64,000 bases of DNA from Phragmites australis (GCF_958298935.1 NC_084936.1:1123501-1187500), one strand, 5' to 3'; shown: positions 31,619-43,878, numbered from the stretch's first letter. A program made the numbers and translations. The notes: a model not told the origin generated them from the sequence alone.

Positions 31619-32956
31619 CAGCTGCAATTGTCATGCCACTTAGGGCAAGTTCCACGTAGGGCATGTCTAGCGGTCTCATGCACGGAGACATAGTATTTTA
31701 GGTAATATGGAGGAGGGAAATGGGGTGGGAGAAAGAAGTCATCGTCTTGTAAAATATTTTCTCAAAAGCTAAAATCTAAAAATACAAGAACGAGACTACT
31801 CTCGTACCATTATACGAGTTATCGTTGCAATATAACTCATAACATGCATTTGATCCATGCAAAAATTAAGACATTGTCTAATTACTAAGAAACAACTAAA
31901 AAGTGATTTGTAGAAGTTGTTTGTTAAGTTGTCACAAAAATTACGTGGCAATACGTAAGTCACTATTGTACTTGCCTTTAGCAAATAGCCAATGGAGTTA
32001 GGATGGCCTGTAGCAAACCGAGGATCTAACAGGTTGCATTTGAAACAAGCTGGTCGTTGCCAGTACCAAGGCCTTATTGGATCTGATCTGTGAGTCTATT
32101 CCAAAGGTCCGTTTCTGATGAGCTGCGAGCGTCTTCACATTTTTTTTGAGAGGGTGAGCGTCTTCACATTTATGTTGCGCTTAAATAACAAGCTCACATG
32201 CCGGCCCTTTTGGTTCACTATGATATCTTCGGTCCGTACGACTCTTCTCTTGATGCCATTAGCCCATTACCCAATGTGAAACGGTTCCTTAACTAAAATC
32301 TCTACTATATAAAATATAAGTTAATTCATATGTTATATCTTCCTCTACTCTCCTATCTAATAAAAACTCTTAAATTTGTATAATTTATATAAAATATAAG
32401 TTAATTCATATGTTATATCTTCCTCTACTCTCCTATCTAATAAAAACTCTTAAATTTGTATAATTTATTCATTTTTACCATCCATCTTTATCCTCTAGCC
32501 TCGTCGTCTCGTTATAGGCTATAAATACGTGACTCGCTTTACTAATGAAAAATAAATAAAGAAATTATGAGAGAAATTAGCAGATAATCTCCTTCTCACT
32601 TTTCCGATCCTATTTGAAATCAAATTACGATATTGCTCCCGACGTATTCGTTCGACAGTGCTCCTATAACATATCCACATCTACCATGAGTTTGTACTTA
32701 ATGACTACTACGAGTGCTAGTACCGGTGTTGGACTGCTAGCTGTAACTTTGGATCGGCACATTTGATCTAAAAGGGATAAATTCATGACATAGCATCGAA
32801 TAACTGGCTAATCTTTAATATGTCATCTATTGTGAGATAACATATGGAACCTGAACCCACGTATCATCGACACAACGATGACATATAAGAACATGACAAG
32901 TTATTCATCGGTAAATCGTGAAATCTCTCTAGAAGTAATGTGTTTGGTGTCTCATA
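31619..32956. other. Intergenic DNA
   Basis: No supported gene. It contains an 80-bp tandem duplication (separate entry) and a word ATCTCTACTATATAAAATATAAG at 32298-32320 that resembles a Helitron 5' end, with no matching 3' end found. Confidence 0.45.
32308..32467. repeat. 80-bp perfect tandem duplication
   Basis: TATAAAATATAAGTTAATTC... through ...AATTTGTATAATTTA occurs twice in tandem (AAAATATAAG at 32311 and 32391) with no difference that I can see, so it is recent. Confidence 0.88.
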
Positions 32957-33382
32957 TGCATGCAGAGGACTGTTAAAAAAGCTCGAAGCTCGCGAGCTAC
33001 TTGAGTTCGACTCCTTTTACACTCAATCCGAGTTCGACTCGATCTCAAAACAACCCAAACTCGAGCCTGGACTAAAACTCACAACCTCAAGCTAGATAAT
33101 ACTGAGTTAATGAGTACTACGATTTTTATTTGATTTTGTCATTCGCCAAATTTATACTATCTTAACTTTTTTTTTTTTATGTATCTTCAAAGCTAAAAGC
33201 CTATAGAGGCGCTGCAAGTACTAAAAGAGAGATTATCTTCAAGACTACTTATTAGCATAATGTTTGTTATCTCTATATTAAAATTACTCTTATTTCTCAA
33301 GGTTTTTTCTATTATTGGGCTAGACGAGCCGAATTTAAGTCTACTCACGTTAACTCGAGTTGAGATCGAGCTCCTCCGAAAC

Positions 33383-35857
33383 GGCAAATTTGGGATTTTA
33401 GACAACAGACACCGCCGTATTTGATAAAATAGACAACATGTTGACGTATTTATAAATTTAGCATCCGTATTCGGAACCTCAAACACCGAAAATTGACTTT
33501 CGATAACTCAGAATCCGAAAACAGCCCGGTCCCACAATTTTCGGCAACTCAGTTACCGAATACGGCACTGTTCACCGTATTCGGCAACTCAGTTGCTGAA
33601 AACACTGTAAACAGTGCCGTATTCGGCAACTGAGTTACCGAATACGGCCTCTGCATGCATGCGCGCGCCCGGAAGCTACAGTAAAAAGCTAGCAAGCAAA
33701 AGTGTATAAAAGTGCATGTTTTTTATTTAATTCACGATTTTTTTTGAAAATACAAAAATAGTCCAAAAATTCTAAATGTTTTCATGATCAAACTAGAGAT
33801 CACCAGCAACCCATTTTAATTAGTTTGGTCCAAAAAGCCTGAGCCAATATTTAATTAGAATTCTCCAAATAAGTCAACTTTTATAAATTCTAGCAATATT
33901 TAATGCCTCAAATAATTTCTAAAAATCTAGAAAAATTCACTAATATTGTTATAATGTGATATACTAATTTATAAAAATATTTCCATCCCTATGTTATTTG
34001 GTGAAAAAGTGAGTTCCTTTGTAATGCTTCGTTTATATGCATTTTTATCATTTCATGTGATATTCTCTTTTTAATTCAATTTGAATAAAAATAATGCAAC
34101 AAAAAAATGCATATAAATAGAGCATTACAAAAGCTTTAATATTAATCTGAGAACCAAAGTTTTGTGCATGTTTGAATTTTTTATTCAAATTGAATTAAAA
34201 AGATAATTTGGCATGAAATGATAAAAAATATATATAAATGGAGCATTACAAAGGCTTAATATTAATATGAGAACCAAAATTTTGTGCATGTTGCATTATT
34301 TTTATTCAAATTGAATTAAAAAGAGAATATCACATGAAATGATAAAAATGCATATAAACGAAGTATTACAAAGGAACTCATTTTTTTCACCAAATAACAT
34401 AGGGATGGAAATATTTTTATAAATTAGTATATCACATTATAACAATATTAGTGAATTTTTCTAGATTTTTAGAAATTATTTGAGGCATTAAATATTGCTA
34501 GAATTTATAAAAGTTGACTTATTTGGAGAATTCTAATTAAATATTGGCTCAGGCTTTTTGGACCAAACTAATTAAAATGGGTTGCTGGTGATCTCTAGTT
34601 TGATCATGAAAACATTTAGAATTTTTGGACTATTTTTGTATTTTCAAAAAAAATCATGAATTAAATAAAGGGAAAACTGCAAAAACCCCCCCAAAAGTCA
34701 CTTGGATTTTGACTTTCCCCCCAAAAAGTTGTTTTGTTGCAAAAAGCCCCCCAAAAGTTTGACTTTGTTGCAAAAAACCCCCTAAAAATTCAAAAAAATA
34801 AAAAAATCATTAAAAAATTCTAAAAAAAAACTAGAGACAATTATAAGACCTTCTGTGAAATTTGTTTTCAAAAATAATATCCTTTGCATCATATTTCATG
34901 GAGAGGAAGTTTGGAAAAAAAAGAAAAATATGCAGCTCATTTATTAACTCATGTTATTTTAAATTTGTCATGTCTACCATTATTTTTCCTACACAAATAA
35001 TTATTTAAGTAAACTAATAAAAGTGGTTTCACTAATTTTGGGGGTGTTATGGATTAGTTATGAATTAATCTATCTGCAACCCATCTACTGAATCCTGCAC
35101 GTCACAATAACTATTTCAAGATTTCATGTATTTTTACAAGATAGAGGATCATGTAAGAAGACTAAAAAATTTTGTTTCATGATTTTTGGATTAGTAAATA
35201 ATTAACTATGCATTTAACTCGAATTAATAAATGAGTTGCACGTTTTTCTTTTTTTTCAAACTTACTCTCTATGAAATATGATGCAAAGGATATTATTTTT
35301 GAAAACAAATTTCACAAAAGGTCTTATAATTGTCTCTAGTTTTTTTTAGAATTTTTTGTGATTTGTTTTAATTTTTTTTGAATTTTTAGGGGTGTTTTTG
35401 CAACAAAATCAAACCTTTGGAGGGATTTTTTTTGCAACAAAACAACTTTTGGGGGGGAAAGTCAAAATCCAAGTGACTTTTGGGGGGGGGTTTTTTGCAT
35501 TTATCCCTTAAATAAAAAACATGCACTTTTATACACTTTTGCTTGCTAGCTTTTTTACTGTAGCTTCCGGCGCCGGCGCATGCATGCAGAGGCCGTATTC
35601 GGTAACTCAGTTGCCGAATACGGCACTGTTTACAGTGTTTTCAGCAACTGAGTTGCCGAATACGGTGAACAGTGCCGTATTCGGTAACTGAGTTACCGAA
35701 AATTGTGGGATCGGGCTGTTTTCGGATTCTGAGTTACCGAAAGTCAATTTTCGGCGTTTGAGGTTCCGAATACGGATGCTAAATTTGTAAATATGTCAAC
35801 ATGTTGTCTATTTTATCAAATACGGCGGTGTCTGTTGTCTAAAATCCCAAATTTGCC
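33383..35857. mobile_element. Long foldback element with ~720-bp arms, nested in hAT copy B
   Basis: Begins GGCAAATTTGGGATTTTAG and ends CTAAAATCCCAAATTTGCC. The left arm runs 33383-34101. The right arm runs from about 34289 to 35857 once the nested element is removed. The arms are highly similar along their whole length (CCGTATTCGGCAACTCAGTT words, then AT-rich text). Flanked by CCTCCGAAAC on both sides (33373-33382 and 35858-35867), a 9-10 bp duplication typical of Mutator-like elements. No ORF; it could produce a long hairpin RNA if transcribed. Confidence 0.83.
34670..35507. mobile_element. Second foldback element nested in the first (838 bp)
   Basis: Begins GGGAAAACTGCAAAAACCCC and ends GGGGTTTTTTGCATTTATCCC. 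The arms contain AAAAGTCACTTGGATTTTGAC and its complement. Perfect 9-bp target duplication TTAAATAAA at 34661-34669 and 35508-35516. It interrupts the right arm of the host foldback, so it is younger. MULE-like by duplication length. Confidence 0.88.
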
Positions 35858-36060
35858 CCTCCGAAACTCGATCGCTATCGTAGACTCGACTCGATCTTTT
35901 ATCGAGCTCGAGCCAGACAAGCAAGCTCGACCTCGCCTGGTTCACAGCCCTACGCACGCACGTTCCGTTTCATTTCATTGGGCCCGCCCAGTAAAGTTGC
36001 TTAGTACGTAGTGGTTCCATTGGGCTCTCTCTCAAGTTTGCAACTATCTGGGATTACTAG

Positions 36061-37153
36061 GAGTTTTTTTATTTTTATATTTTTAACTTAAAATATTAAA
36101 TAAATAGACTCTGTAGAAAGATTTAAAAAATAAACACCTACCGCCGCGGTTAGCCAGTCGGATGAACAGTATTTGTAGAAATTACTGTTCACGATTCTCA
36201 GTTTCGTCTGCCATATGCTCTATTCAAAATATTTATCTTCTGTTGCTCAAAAACTTCTATAATTTTTTGTATGTGTTTCATAATTCATGTGCAACCCATT
36301 TTAATTAGATTCATCCAAAAATCCCATGTAGAATTTAAATTAAAATTCTTCAAAAAAACTACTTTTATAAATTCTAACAATTGTTAGTGTCTCAAATAAA
36401 ATTTCAAAATTCTGAAAAAATTCATTAATATTCTTTTTATATGATGGAATAATTTCTAAAATTATTTTCATCCATAGTTTATATGGTGAAAACAATATCA
36501 CATGAATTTTTTTAAAAGTATTTCCATCCTATAAATAAAAAATATTTCCATCCTATACATAAAAACTATTTACAATTGATATGTTTCCAATGGATAAATT
36601 TTGTATATGTTTGAATTTTCTTTGAATTCAAATTTAATTAAAAGATTAATATCACATGAAATGATAAAAATACATATAAATAGAGTATTATAAATGAACT
36701 CACTTTTTCATCATATAAACTATGGCTGAAAATAATTTTAAAAATTAGTCCATCATATAAGAAGAATATTAGTTATTTTTTTCAGATTTTAAAAATTTAT
36801 TTGAGACCCTAACAATTGTTAGAATTTATAAAAGTAGTCTTATTTTTGGAGAATTTTAGTTTGAATTCTACGCATATTTTTTGGATGAATCCAATTAAAA
36901 TGGGTTGCATATGGATTATGAAAACACATATAAAAATTTATAGAATTTTTAGAGAAATAGAAGACTACTATTTTGAATAAAGCATGTGGGAGATGAAATA
37001 AGAGTCATGAACAGTATTTTCGACGACTATTGTTCGCATCCTCATAGGGCGGCAATGATGAGATGGTGCTAGACATCTATTTTTATAAATCTTTCTAACA
37101 GGAATCTATTTATTTAATATGTTAAGTTAGAAAATATAAAAATAAAAAAACTC
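36061..37153. mobile_element. Foldback MULE-like element (1.09 kb)
   Basis: Begins GAGTTTTTTTATTTTTATAT and ends ATATAAAAATAAAAAAACTC. Arms of several hundred bp pair along most of their length. Flanked by GATTACTAG (36052-36060) and CATTACTAG (37154-37162), 8 of 9 identical. The interior shares text with the other foldbacks (CACATGAAATGATAAAAAT, CCATTTTAATTAGATTCATCC). No ORF. Confidence 0.8.
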
Positions 37154-37162
37154 CATTACTAG

Positions 37163-37729
37163 ATCTGATCTGCCAGTCTCAAGGCCCGTTCTTCACATAG
37201 GCCAATTTACGTAAGTTCATAGGTTCGCCCCATTTGATTCCTACGGTATATTCAGCTTATCTCGTACCCATGTCACTAGACCCAATCCGAAAGGATTGCT
37301 AGTATTGAGAGATAATTCCTTGTTCATTCCCCTAAAAAAAGAAAAAAAGTAGTGATATTTCACATGTTTTGTTCGAAGGCTTGGCTACGTACATCCACGA
37401 ATTTAGAAGCTGAGATATGTTGAATCTTGTTCCATTATTAAATAATGTTTTGTTCCAAGGCTAATCTTATTCCTACATAATTACGTCGCGAGTATATCAT
37501 TAGGAAATCATCTCAGCCTATCACGTATTACCAAACATAAACATGAGCATTCCTTGTTGGCAGATTAACGCCGTGGCCTCAGCGAGAGAAGATGATCCAT
37601 TTCCATTTGTTCGAGTAAACGAGCACGTGTTGATGAACATTTCGGCAATTTGAACAACCACCGGTCAGTGTCGATGCACGCGCGTATCAATACTCGTAAT
37701 TGTATATACTACGCTAGGGTGATCAGAAT
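37163..37729. other. 3' flank of the expansin gene
   Basis: AT-rich DNA including the expansin 3' UTR on the - strand. Nothing else is recognisable. Confidence 0.5.
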
Positions 37730-38612
37730 TCAGAACTGCCCGCTGGCCTCGAAGCTCTGGCCGAACGCCCACGCCGGCGGCACGACGTCGTCCAGCACCA
37801 AGGCGCGGCCGTCGCTGGCGACGACGCGGAACGAGAGCCCCTGCCCGACGTGCCGTTTGTCTCCGTTCCAGATCTGTCCCCAGTTGCGCGACATGTCCGC
37901 CCACTGCCCGTCCTGGGACCCCTTCACGGCCATTGCCTTCACGTCCCCCGCGCCGGCGACGTTGAAGACGAGCACGCCGACCCACCACTGGTTCCCCTTC
38001 ATCTCGAACCGGATGCCGCCGCGCTTGGCGCATGGCACGCGGCGGTAGGTCACGGGGATGATGCCGGCGCGGAAGTCGGTGACGAGGCGGAGGAACATGG
38101 GCTTGGACAGGTCGAAGTGCCGCAGCGGCGGGTTGCACCAGTTCTCGTTCGGCTTGGAGTAGTTTGCCGGGCACAGGTTCGTCGCCGTCACCCTCACCGT
38201 CGCGCCGCCGGGCGCGCAGTACGTGCTGTCGTGGCACAGCAGCTCGTAGCACCCGCCGCAGGACCAGCCCTCGTTGAAGAGCGCCACGCTCAGCGCCGTC
38301 GTCTCCAGCCCGTACCCTTGCTGGAACAGGTCACCGTACCCGCACGCGCCCTCTGCATGGCATGCACGTCACGTCGGCGTGCGACGTGCCAAAAGGTTAG
38401 CGACGTGTACGTGAACAGACAACAAGCATGCAAGAATGAGATGGTTAGTTCTTACGCATGGTCTCGCCTCCGGTCTCGTCGCCGTAGAACGTGGCGTGCG
38501 CGTCCTCCCAGCCGTCGCCGCCGGCCGCGGCCGACAGGATCGGCACCAGCAGCGCCATCGCTACTGCGACGGCGGCTGCGGCAACTTGAGACGACGACGC
38601 GCTCGTGTCCAT
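37730..38612 (-). CDS. EXPA: Alpha-expansin, 2 exons, 259 aa
   Basis: Expansins loosen cell walls during growth, outside the cell. Exon 1 38456-38612, intron 38353-38455 (GTAAGAAC...CCATGCAG, phase 1), exon 2 37730-38352. Residues 1-30 are a signal peptide (MDTSASSSQVAAAAVAVAMA...). Domain 1 (GH45-like) has GWEDAHATFYGDETGGETM, ACGYGDLF, GWSCGGCYELLC, TNLCPANYSKPNENWCNPP and the HFD motif (RHFDLSKPMF). Domain 2 (pollen-allergen-like) has conserved tryptophans (NQWWVGV, RNWGQIW, AWAFGQSF). The length fits the family and no stop interrupts it. A TATA box lies 82-89 bases upstream of the ATG. Probably functional. Confidence 0.96.
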
Positions 38613-38693
38613 ATCACGCACTGTCCAAGCTTGCGACGACTGATGATGTGTGTAACGTACTACGTGCCTGTGCGTTCGGTTTGGTGACCCAGC

Positions 38694-38701
38694 TATATAT
38701 A
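38694..38701 (-). promoter_or_regulatory. TATA box of the expansin gene
   Basis: The - strand reads GGTGTATATATAGCTGG. TATATATA lies 82-89 bases upstream of ATG 38612, leaving a 5' UTR of about 50 bases. Confidence 0.75.
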
Positions 38702-38799
38702 CACCTGCCAGCGGCGGACGTTTTTGACCTTTTCCATATTGACCACTGCAAGTATATATATTTCGAAACCATGCTAGTACCTGGCCATCTCTTGTAACG

Positions 38800-41700
38800 T
38801 TGTAAACCATGCATGCTAGCATTTCGGAACATACGTATCGTAATCGCCTGTGAGATTTAGCATTATAAATTAAACGAGATTTCGAAAATAATATGAAGAT
38901 TGTTGGAGATATTGTGAGATTGATCGGCACAATCTCTGCATCATTATTCACCTTCCATATCGTACATGCATGCCGGTCATGACAGATTGTGTTTTTTTTA
39001 GTGTGTCGTGACAGATACTCATGCGTAACGTTAACAGGGTTGGCAGTTGGCACGCCAGCTGGAGGATATTGATCGTATATAGGATGATGCATGCGTTCCA
39101 CCAAGTGTTTGCCTATATATGGTGATGTTTGTGGGGATTTCGGCCTGTCCCGTACTACTTTATTCCTGAAGATATTATACATTGAATTCAAATCCAAACG
39201 GTGAAAAAACTTATCTTTAGTCGTCCAGACATTGATTAATTAAATTCGACCAGATTTTGTTTCATAAGCAAAAAAAGATCTAACTCCACCGGATCTCCAG
39301 TGTGGCCAGAATTCACTGGTAACAACTAACAACATGTGGTTTTCTACAATTCGTCCAAATATATCAGCAAAAGCATGATGAGAAAGTATCTCACACACAA
39401 GCATATCTTGGTGAATATATGCACAAAATCAATCTCATCACTCTGATTAAATTTCGGTGGCACATAAGTCGGAGGTGGGATCGAGTTCCCCTTGTTTCGC
39501 GGATTCGAAACATACCGTGTGTGTTTAAATTGTTATATTGCATAACTATATTTCGCAGGCATGCCAGTTTACTGTCGTATATGAAAGGAACAAAAGACAA
39601 AATGTAATTGAAACACGTAACTTTATTCATTCATTATCGAAATCATAAAGTACAATTTTATTTATTACAATTTGTTCACACATACGTACAAACGCACACG
39701 CTATCTAATTATTCTGCTTCTGGCGACTGTTCGTCCTGGTTCCCGTGGCCTTGTGAGGCCCCCGGTTAATTACACTCGTCTCAGGCTACCTCCGATTAAG
39801 CTAATGGCTGGTTGTACTCAGGTCATCTCTGAATCTCCGAGTCTGCAAGACTGTAGTCACACGTAACAAAGACAAAACAAAGTAAGCGTTAGATATAAAT
39901 AAAACAGAAAAAAGGGACAAGCAATCTAGCGTGAGCTTTATGGACTGTTTATATATCCTGCACCATCGGCTAAATAGCCTCAGAATATAGAAAAGTGGAG
40001 GGAGAGAGAGCCTAGTGACACGTCTGTTTACCAACTACAACCTAACGAGAGCTCGGCAAAACTGCGCTATGTCTATAGACTCCTATCTACCACCTCTGAC
40101 CCATAGGCAACGGACAACCCCTCTTAGGCCTCCACGGGGTCATTGGCCAAACCACCAACAGCCAGGAGAACCGAAGTAGCAAGTTATCAGGCCTCAGATT
40201 AGCATCAGATTTGATCACAACTTATAACAGCAAGGGCCACAAAAAGCATCAGTGCTGAATAGAGTATAGAGCATCACGCCACAAGATATATCACAGAACG
40301 GGGCCATCCAAAAAACAGACCCAAGATTGGTAAATCAATGGGTAGCAGCAGAGAAACATGCAATCAATAGAGGGGACCCAACATAGCCTCAAGCCACCAC
40401 GCCACAGAGAGGCAAATACTACTGCCCTCTGCTTACCATACCAAAAGAACATGTTGTTGATGGCAGGACCCCACAGAGAAGCATATAGGCCGACTGACAA
40501 AAGGGTGGCCTAGGCATGAGCATGTTAACCCAACAAAAGGGCTACCAGCTACACAAGTGCGTCGACCAAATAGAGAAGCACCACAACGGCAATGACACGA
40601 AGGCCGACCGGTTTCAACCACAAACTAACAGTCGGTTCACAGATTGAGAACACAACCGTCCCAAACTCACAGCAAAACAGCCGACCACCACCTCAAAGCA
40701 AAATAGCTAGCCACCCGAATCACGGTCACGGCACCAGCCTAGCCAAATCACAGAAACACAAGAACAACTGGCCGGAATCACAAAAGAATCAAGAACAGCC
40801 GGCACCGAGCGCCACCATAGCGACGAAGGCCAAAAACATGCACGTCAGAGCTTGTAATATCCTCACGACAACGAGAGACACGCACGCCGGAGCCCATCAG
40901 CTCCTCACAGCGGCGAGACACACTCACGCTGGACCACCTGTTCATCACACGGAGGCACGAAGAAGCTGGCCAACCCAATCCACAGCGAGCACGAACACGG
41001 GCACGGAGGCACCGACCGGATTTCATTGTGAAGCAAAAGGGCCATTGTTCAGAACATCGCACATTGTTCAAAAAATAAAACACGGGCATTTGCATATTAC
41101 AAATGTTAAGAACATCATACATTGTTTAGAACACATAAACCTAGCTAGCTATACATCATTATTGGTCGATCGACGCTGTATTCTAAAAGGATGAAATGAG
41201 TTGCTGCCAAACCGCCAGCTATGGTTCAGCAAAAAATGGACGTTCAAGTCTGTCTTGCAATTAACAAAAATGTCTCCATTCTGACCAATAACAATGGAGA
41301 AATTTTCATCTGGTGGAATTGAATGGAGAACGCGGTTGACGGCATACATATGGTCGACGGAGGGGGACTTCATCATAGTGAAGAAGACAAACTCCACCGG
41401 ACCGAAGTTGATGCCAAGCATCTACGTCGTCAAAGCTGCCGTAGAGATAACCCCATCCTACCAACTTCTGATTGCCGTGAATTACGCCATTGCAGATCCA
41501 CGACAGAAACAAGGCTATGCTATCAGTTGCATAGATCAAAGCAATAAAACCTCGGTGTAGTGAAAGGAACGCCATGATACTCATCTCGGTGTAGTGAAAG
41601 AGAATTCAGCCCTCGGCGAGATCTAGATTCTCCGACGCGAATAGCGATGCGGTTGAATGCTTGTATATGATGAGTGAGTAAGAAGAACACCTCTCGTCAC

Positions 41701-41835
41701 TTTATATTGAGGAGAGACAAGGGGTTGTGTGTGTATGAAGCTTAAAGAGCCTTGTGAGATGAATGGTTTGTGTGTGTTGGAAGCTAAAAGAGTATGAGGA
41801 GACGGACGGTCAAATTTGGAAATGTTCGTGGATCT
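38800..41835. other. Intergenic DNA between expansin and its pseudogene
   Basis: Expansin promoter side first, then a long stretch without supported genes. Frames at 40592-41194 (+) and 41149-41584 (-) overlap on opposite strands and show no recognisable family. The - strand text (NFGPVEFVFFTMMKSPSVDH, DENFSIVIGQNGDIF) has natural composition and may be a decayed gene or element ORF, broken by a frame change near 41420. Confidence 0.4.
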
Positions 41836-42115
41836 TTAAATACAGATGAATGTTTATAAAATTAGTCTGTGTCTACCGACTAGACACAGACGGATCTTAC
41901 AAGAAACTGTCTATGATAATATCTCAGACGGATTTTTTCTTTTAAAAGGAATCTATGTCTTTATGATAGAGACTGGTATATTTATAAAAACCTTTTACGA
42001 GTTCGTTCATATCTAGACACCTGTTTTTATAGATATATTTATCTTTAACAACCGTATAAAGATATTTAATTTATAATGGCTTATAAAAAACCATATGTGA
42101 CATCGCTTTCTTTTA
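41836..42115. mobile_element. CACTA-like subterminal repeat DNA
   Basis: Words such as AGACACAGACGGATCTTACAAG, ACTGTCTATGATAATATCTCA and CAGACGGATTTTTTCTT resemble the 'CAGACGGTTTC...GAACCGTCTGTG' subterminal repeats common in grass CACTA elements and seen again at 56690-57102. No terminus found, so the call is weak. Confidence 0.35.
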
Positions 42116-42149
42116 ATGATTTTGTGATAGTCTCGCCTCCACCGGCCAC

Positions 42150-43069
42150 CATGGCGGACGCCGGTGGCTGAGGTGATGCGCACGCCATGTTCTACGGCTA
42201 GGATACTAGAGCCAAAACCATGCCTTAGTAGTCGCATATACATATACATATGCATCTAAATTCTCCCTAAATTATCTCTTTTCTATGCACGTACGTACTG
42301 ACTGATGTGTCGATGTATGAAATATTTTTGGTATACATAGGGTATAAGACTCTGTTCTACAAAAGATCTTCTCCCCTGTGATAATACGTATTTACTTAAC
42401 GTGAATAAAATCTCACTAGAGTTTTTTAAATAGTGTTTTATGAAATTTGCAGGGTGCGGATATGACAACCTGTTCAAGTAGGAGCACGGGCTACAGACGA
42501 CGGCGCTGAGCTCGGCGCTGTTCGACGACGGCTGGTCGTGCGGCGCGTGCTACCTGCTGCAGTGCCACGACAGCCCATACTGCAAGACCGGCGGCGCGGG
42601 GGTGACCAACTCATGCCCAGCCAACTACTCCAAGCCGAATGACAACTGGAGCAACGAGCAACCCGCCGCTGCGGCACTTGGACCTGTCCACTCCAAGAGC
42701 ATGTTCATGGACCTCGTCACCGACTTCCATGTCGGCATCATCCCAGTGCACTACCGCCGCGTGCCATGCGTCAAGAAAGGAGGCGTCCAGTTCCAGATGA
42801 AGGGGAACCAGCAGTGGGTGGCCGTGCTCGTCTTGAACGTCGCCGGCGCCGGGGACGTGATGGCAATGGCATTCAAGGGCTCCCAGGACGGGCAGTGGGT
42901 GGACATGACGCGGAACAGGGGGCAGATCTGGAACGGCGACCTCAGGCTCGTCGGGCAGGTCCTGTCGTTCCGGGTTACCGTCAGCGATGGCCGCTCCATC
43001 GTCTTCGACGACGTCGTGACGCCGACGTGGACGGTCGGCCAGAGCTTCGAGGGCAAACAGCAGTTCTGA
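42150..43069 (+). pseudogene. Decayed alpha-expansin paralogue
   Basis: Exon 1 remnant (about 42150-42222) reads like DAHAMFYG and DTRAKTM but has a TGA before it and a TAG inside. The intron ends TGAAATTTGCAG. Exon 2 (from about 42453) gives CGYDNLFK, a TAG at 42479-42481, then ALSSALFDDGWSCGACYLLQC and so on to the stop at 43067-43069. A local out-of-frame stretch between about 42650 and 42690 destroys the CNPPLRHFD segment before the original frame returns. The second half (FQMKGNQQWVAV, GAGDVMAMAFKGSQDGQWVDM) is well kept. Orientation is opposite to the intact gene 4.5 kb away. It lacks a signal peptide exon and cannot make a normal expansin. Confidence 0.88.
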
Positions 43070-43869
43070 TCCATGCTCGATCATCAACTTTCACAAACTA
43101 ATGTCACAACGTGAATGCTAAACAGTTGTTAGCTATTTATTTTTGTGTTTGCGGTCGATTTTCCGTCTGTCCGACGCCGTTTGACGATTCGTGGCGCAGA
43201 CATCCCCTGTGCGTGCTCGCTATACGTTGTGGGCTGATTCTTTCTTTTCTTTCTGTTCCATGTGTGGGCTTTCATGTTTTTGTTTACGGTCTGGTTGTGA
43301 GAGACAGCCGAGTTACTGCTTCTGTTTGTGGATATGAGAGTGCGATAAGAGGATTCTAAAAATTCATCAAAAACCGGTTGAATATCATAAAAACCAGTCA
43401 ATTCAGTCCCCATCGGTTTTCGAATTTGAATTAAAAAATTTAAAAAATCGTCACGCTGGGGTGGTGATTTCATGCGCTATGAACGGGAGAGAGATGGGCT
43501 GGTGATTTTACGCTGTTTGTTGGGGCTTCTGTTTTAGGTACTGTTTATTTGTTAACCTTAATTCTGTTTCCGCCTCAATCTCTGTTAGTATTTTTGTTGT
43601 ATTTGAATTTTTTTTATATTTCAGATGGTTTTTTTTTCTGTTTTTAATTTTTTTTGTTTGTTGTAGTTCCTATTCACCTAATGAATAAGAAATTCAAACC
43701 TATTATGATCACTGTTCATTAGGCACCAATTAAGTGTCCCATATTTCTTCAACAAGTTCGTTAGATCGGTGGTTCACAAATCATCAACAAATAGATTTTG
43801 AAAAAACTTATTATAATATGTTGGGTTGGATTGGGGATGGTCCACAATTATTAAGACATAAGTTAACCT
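43070..43869. other. Intergenic DNA
   Basis: 3' side of the expansin pseudogene. Low-complexity T-rich DNA at 43590-43670. No gene supported. Confidence 0.5.
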
Positions 43870-43878
43870 TCTTCTTTC

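Larger units (their letters stand above)
32965..35952. mobile_element. hAT-like element, copy B, interrupted by a nested foldback
   Basis: Left end GAGGACTGTTAAAAAAGCTCGAAGCTCG, right end CTGGTTCACAGCCCTA, matching the ends of copy A (27855-28330). Flanks TGCATGCA (32957-32964) and CGCACGCA (35953-35960) agree at 6 of 8, the two differences being C/T. Remove the nested insertion (33383-35857 plus one duplication) and the remaining ~500 bp is close in length to copy A. Confidence 0.65.

Noticed and set aside
40592..41194. 200-codon + strand frame
   Set aside because: Asn/Thr/His-rich, overlaps - strand frames, and no known domain. Likely chance in a repeat-derived region.
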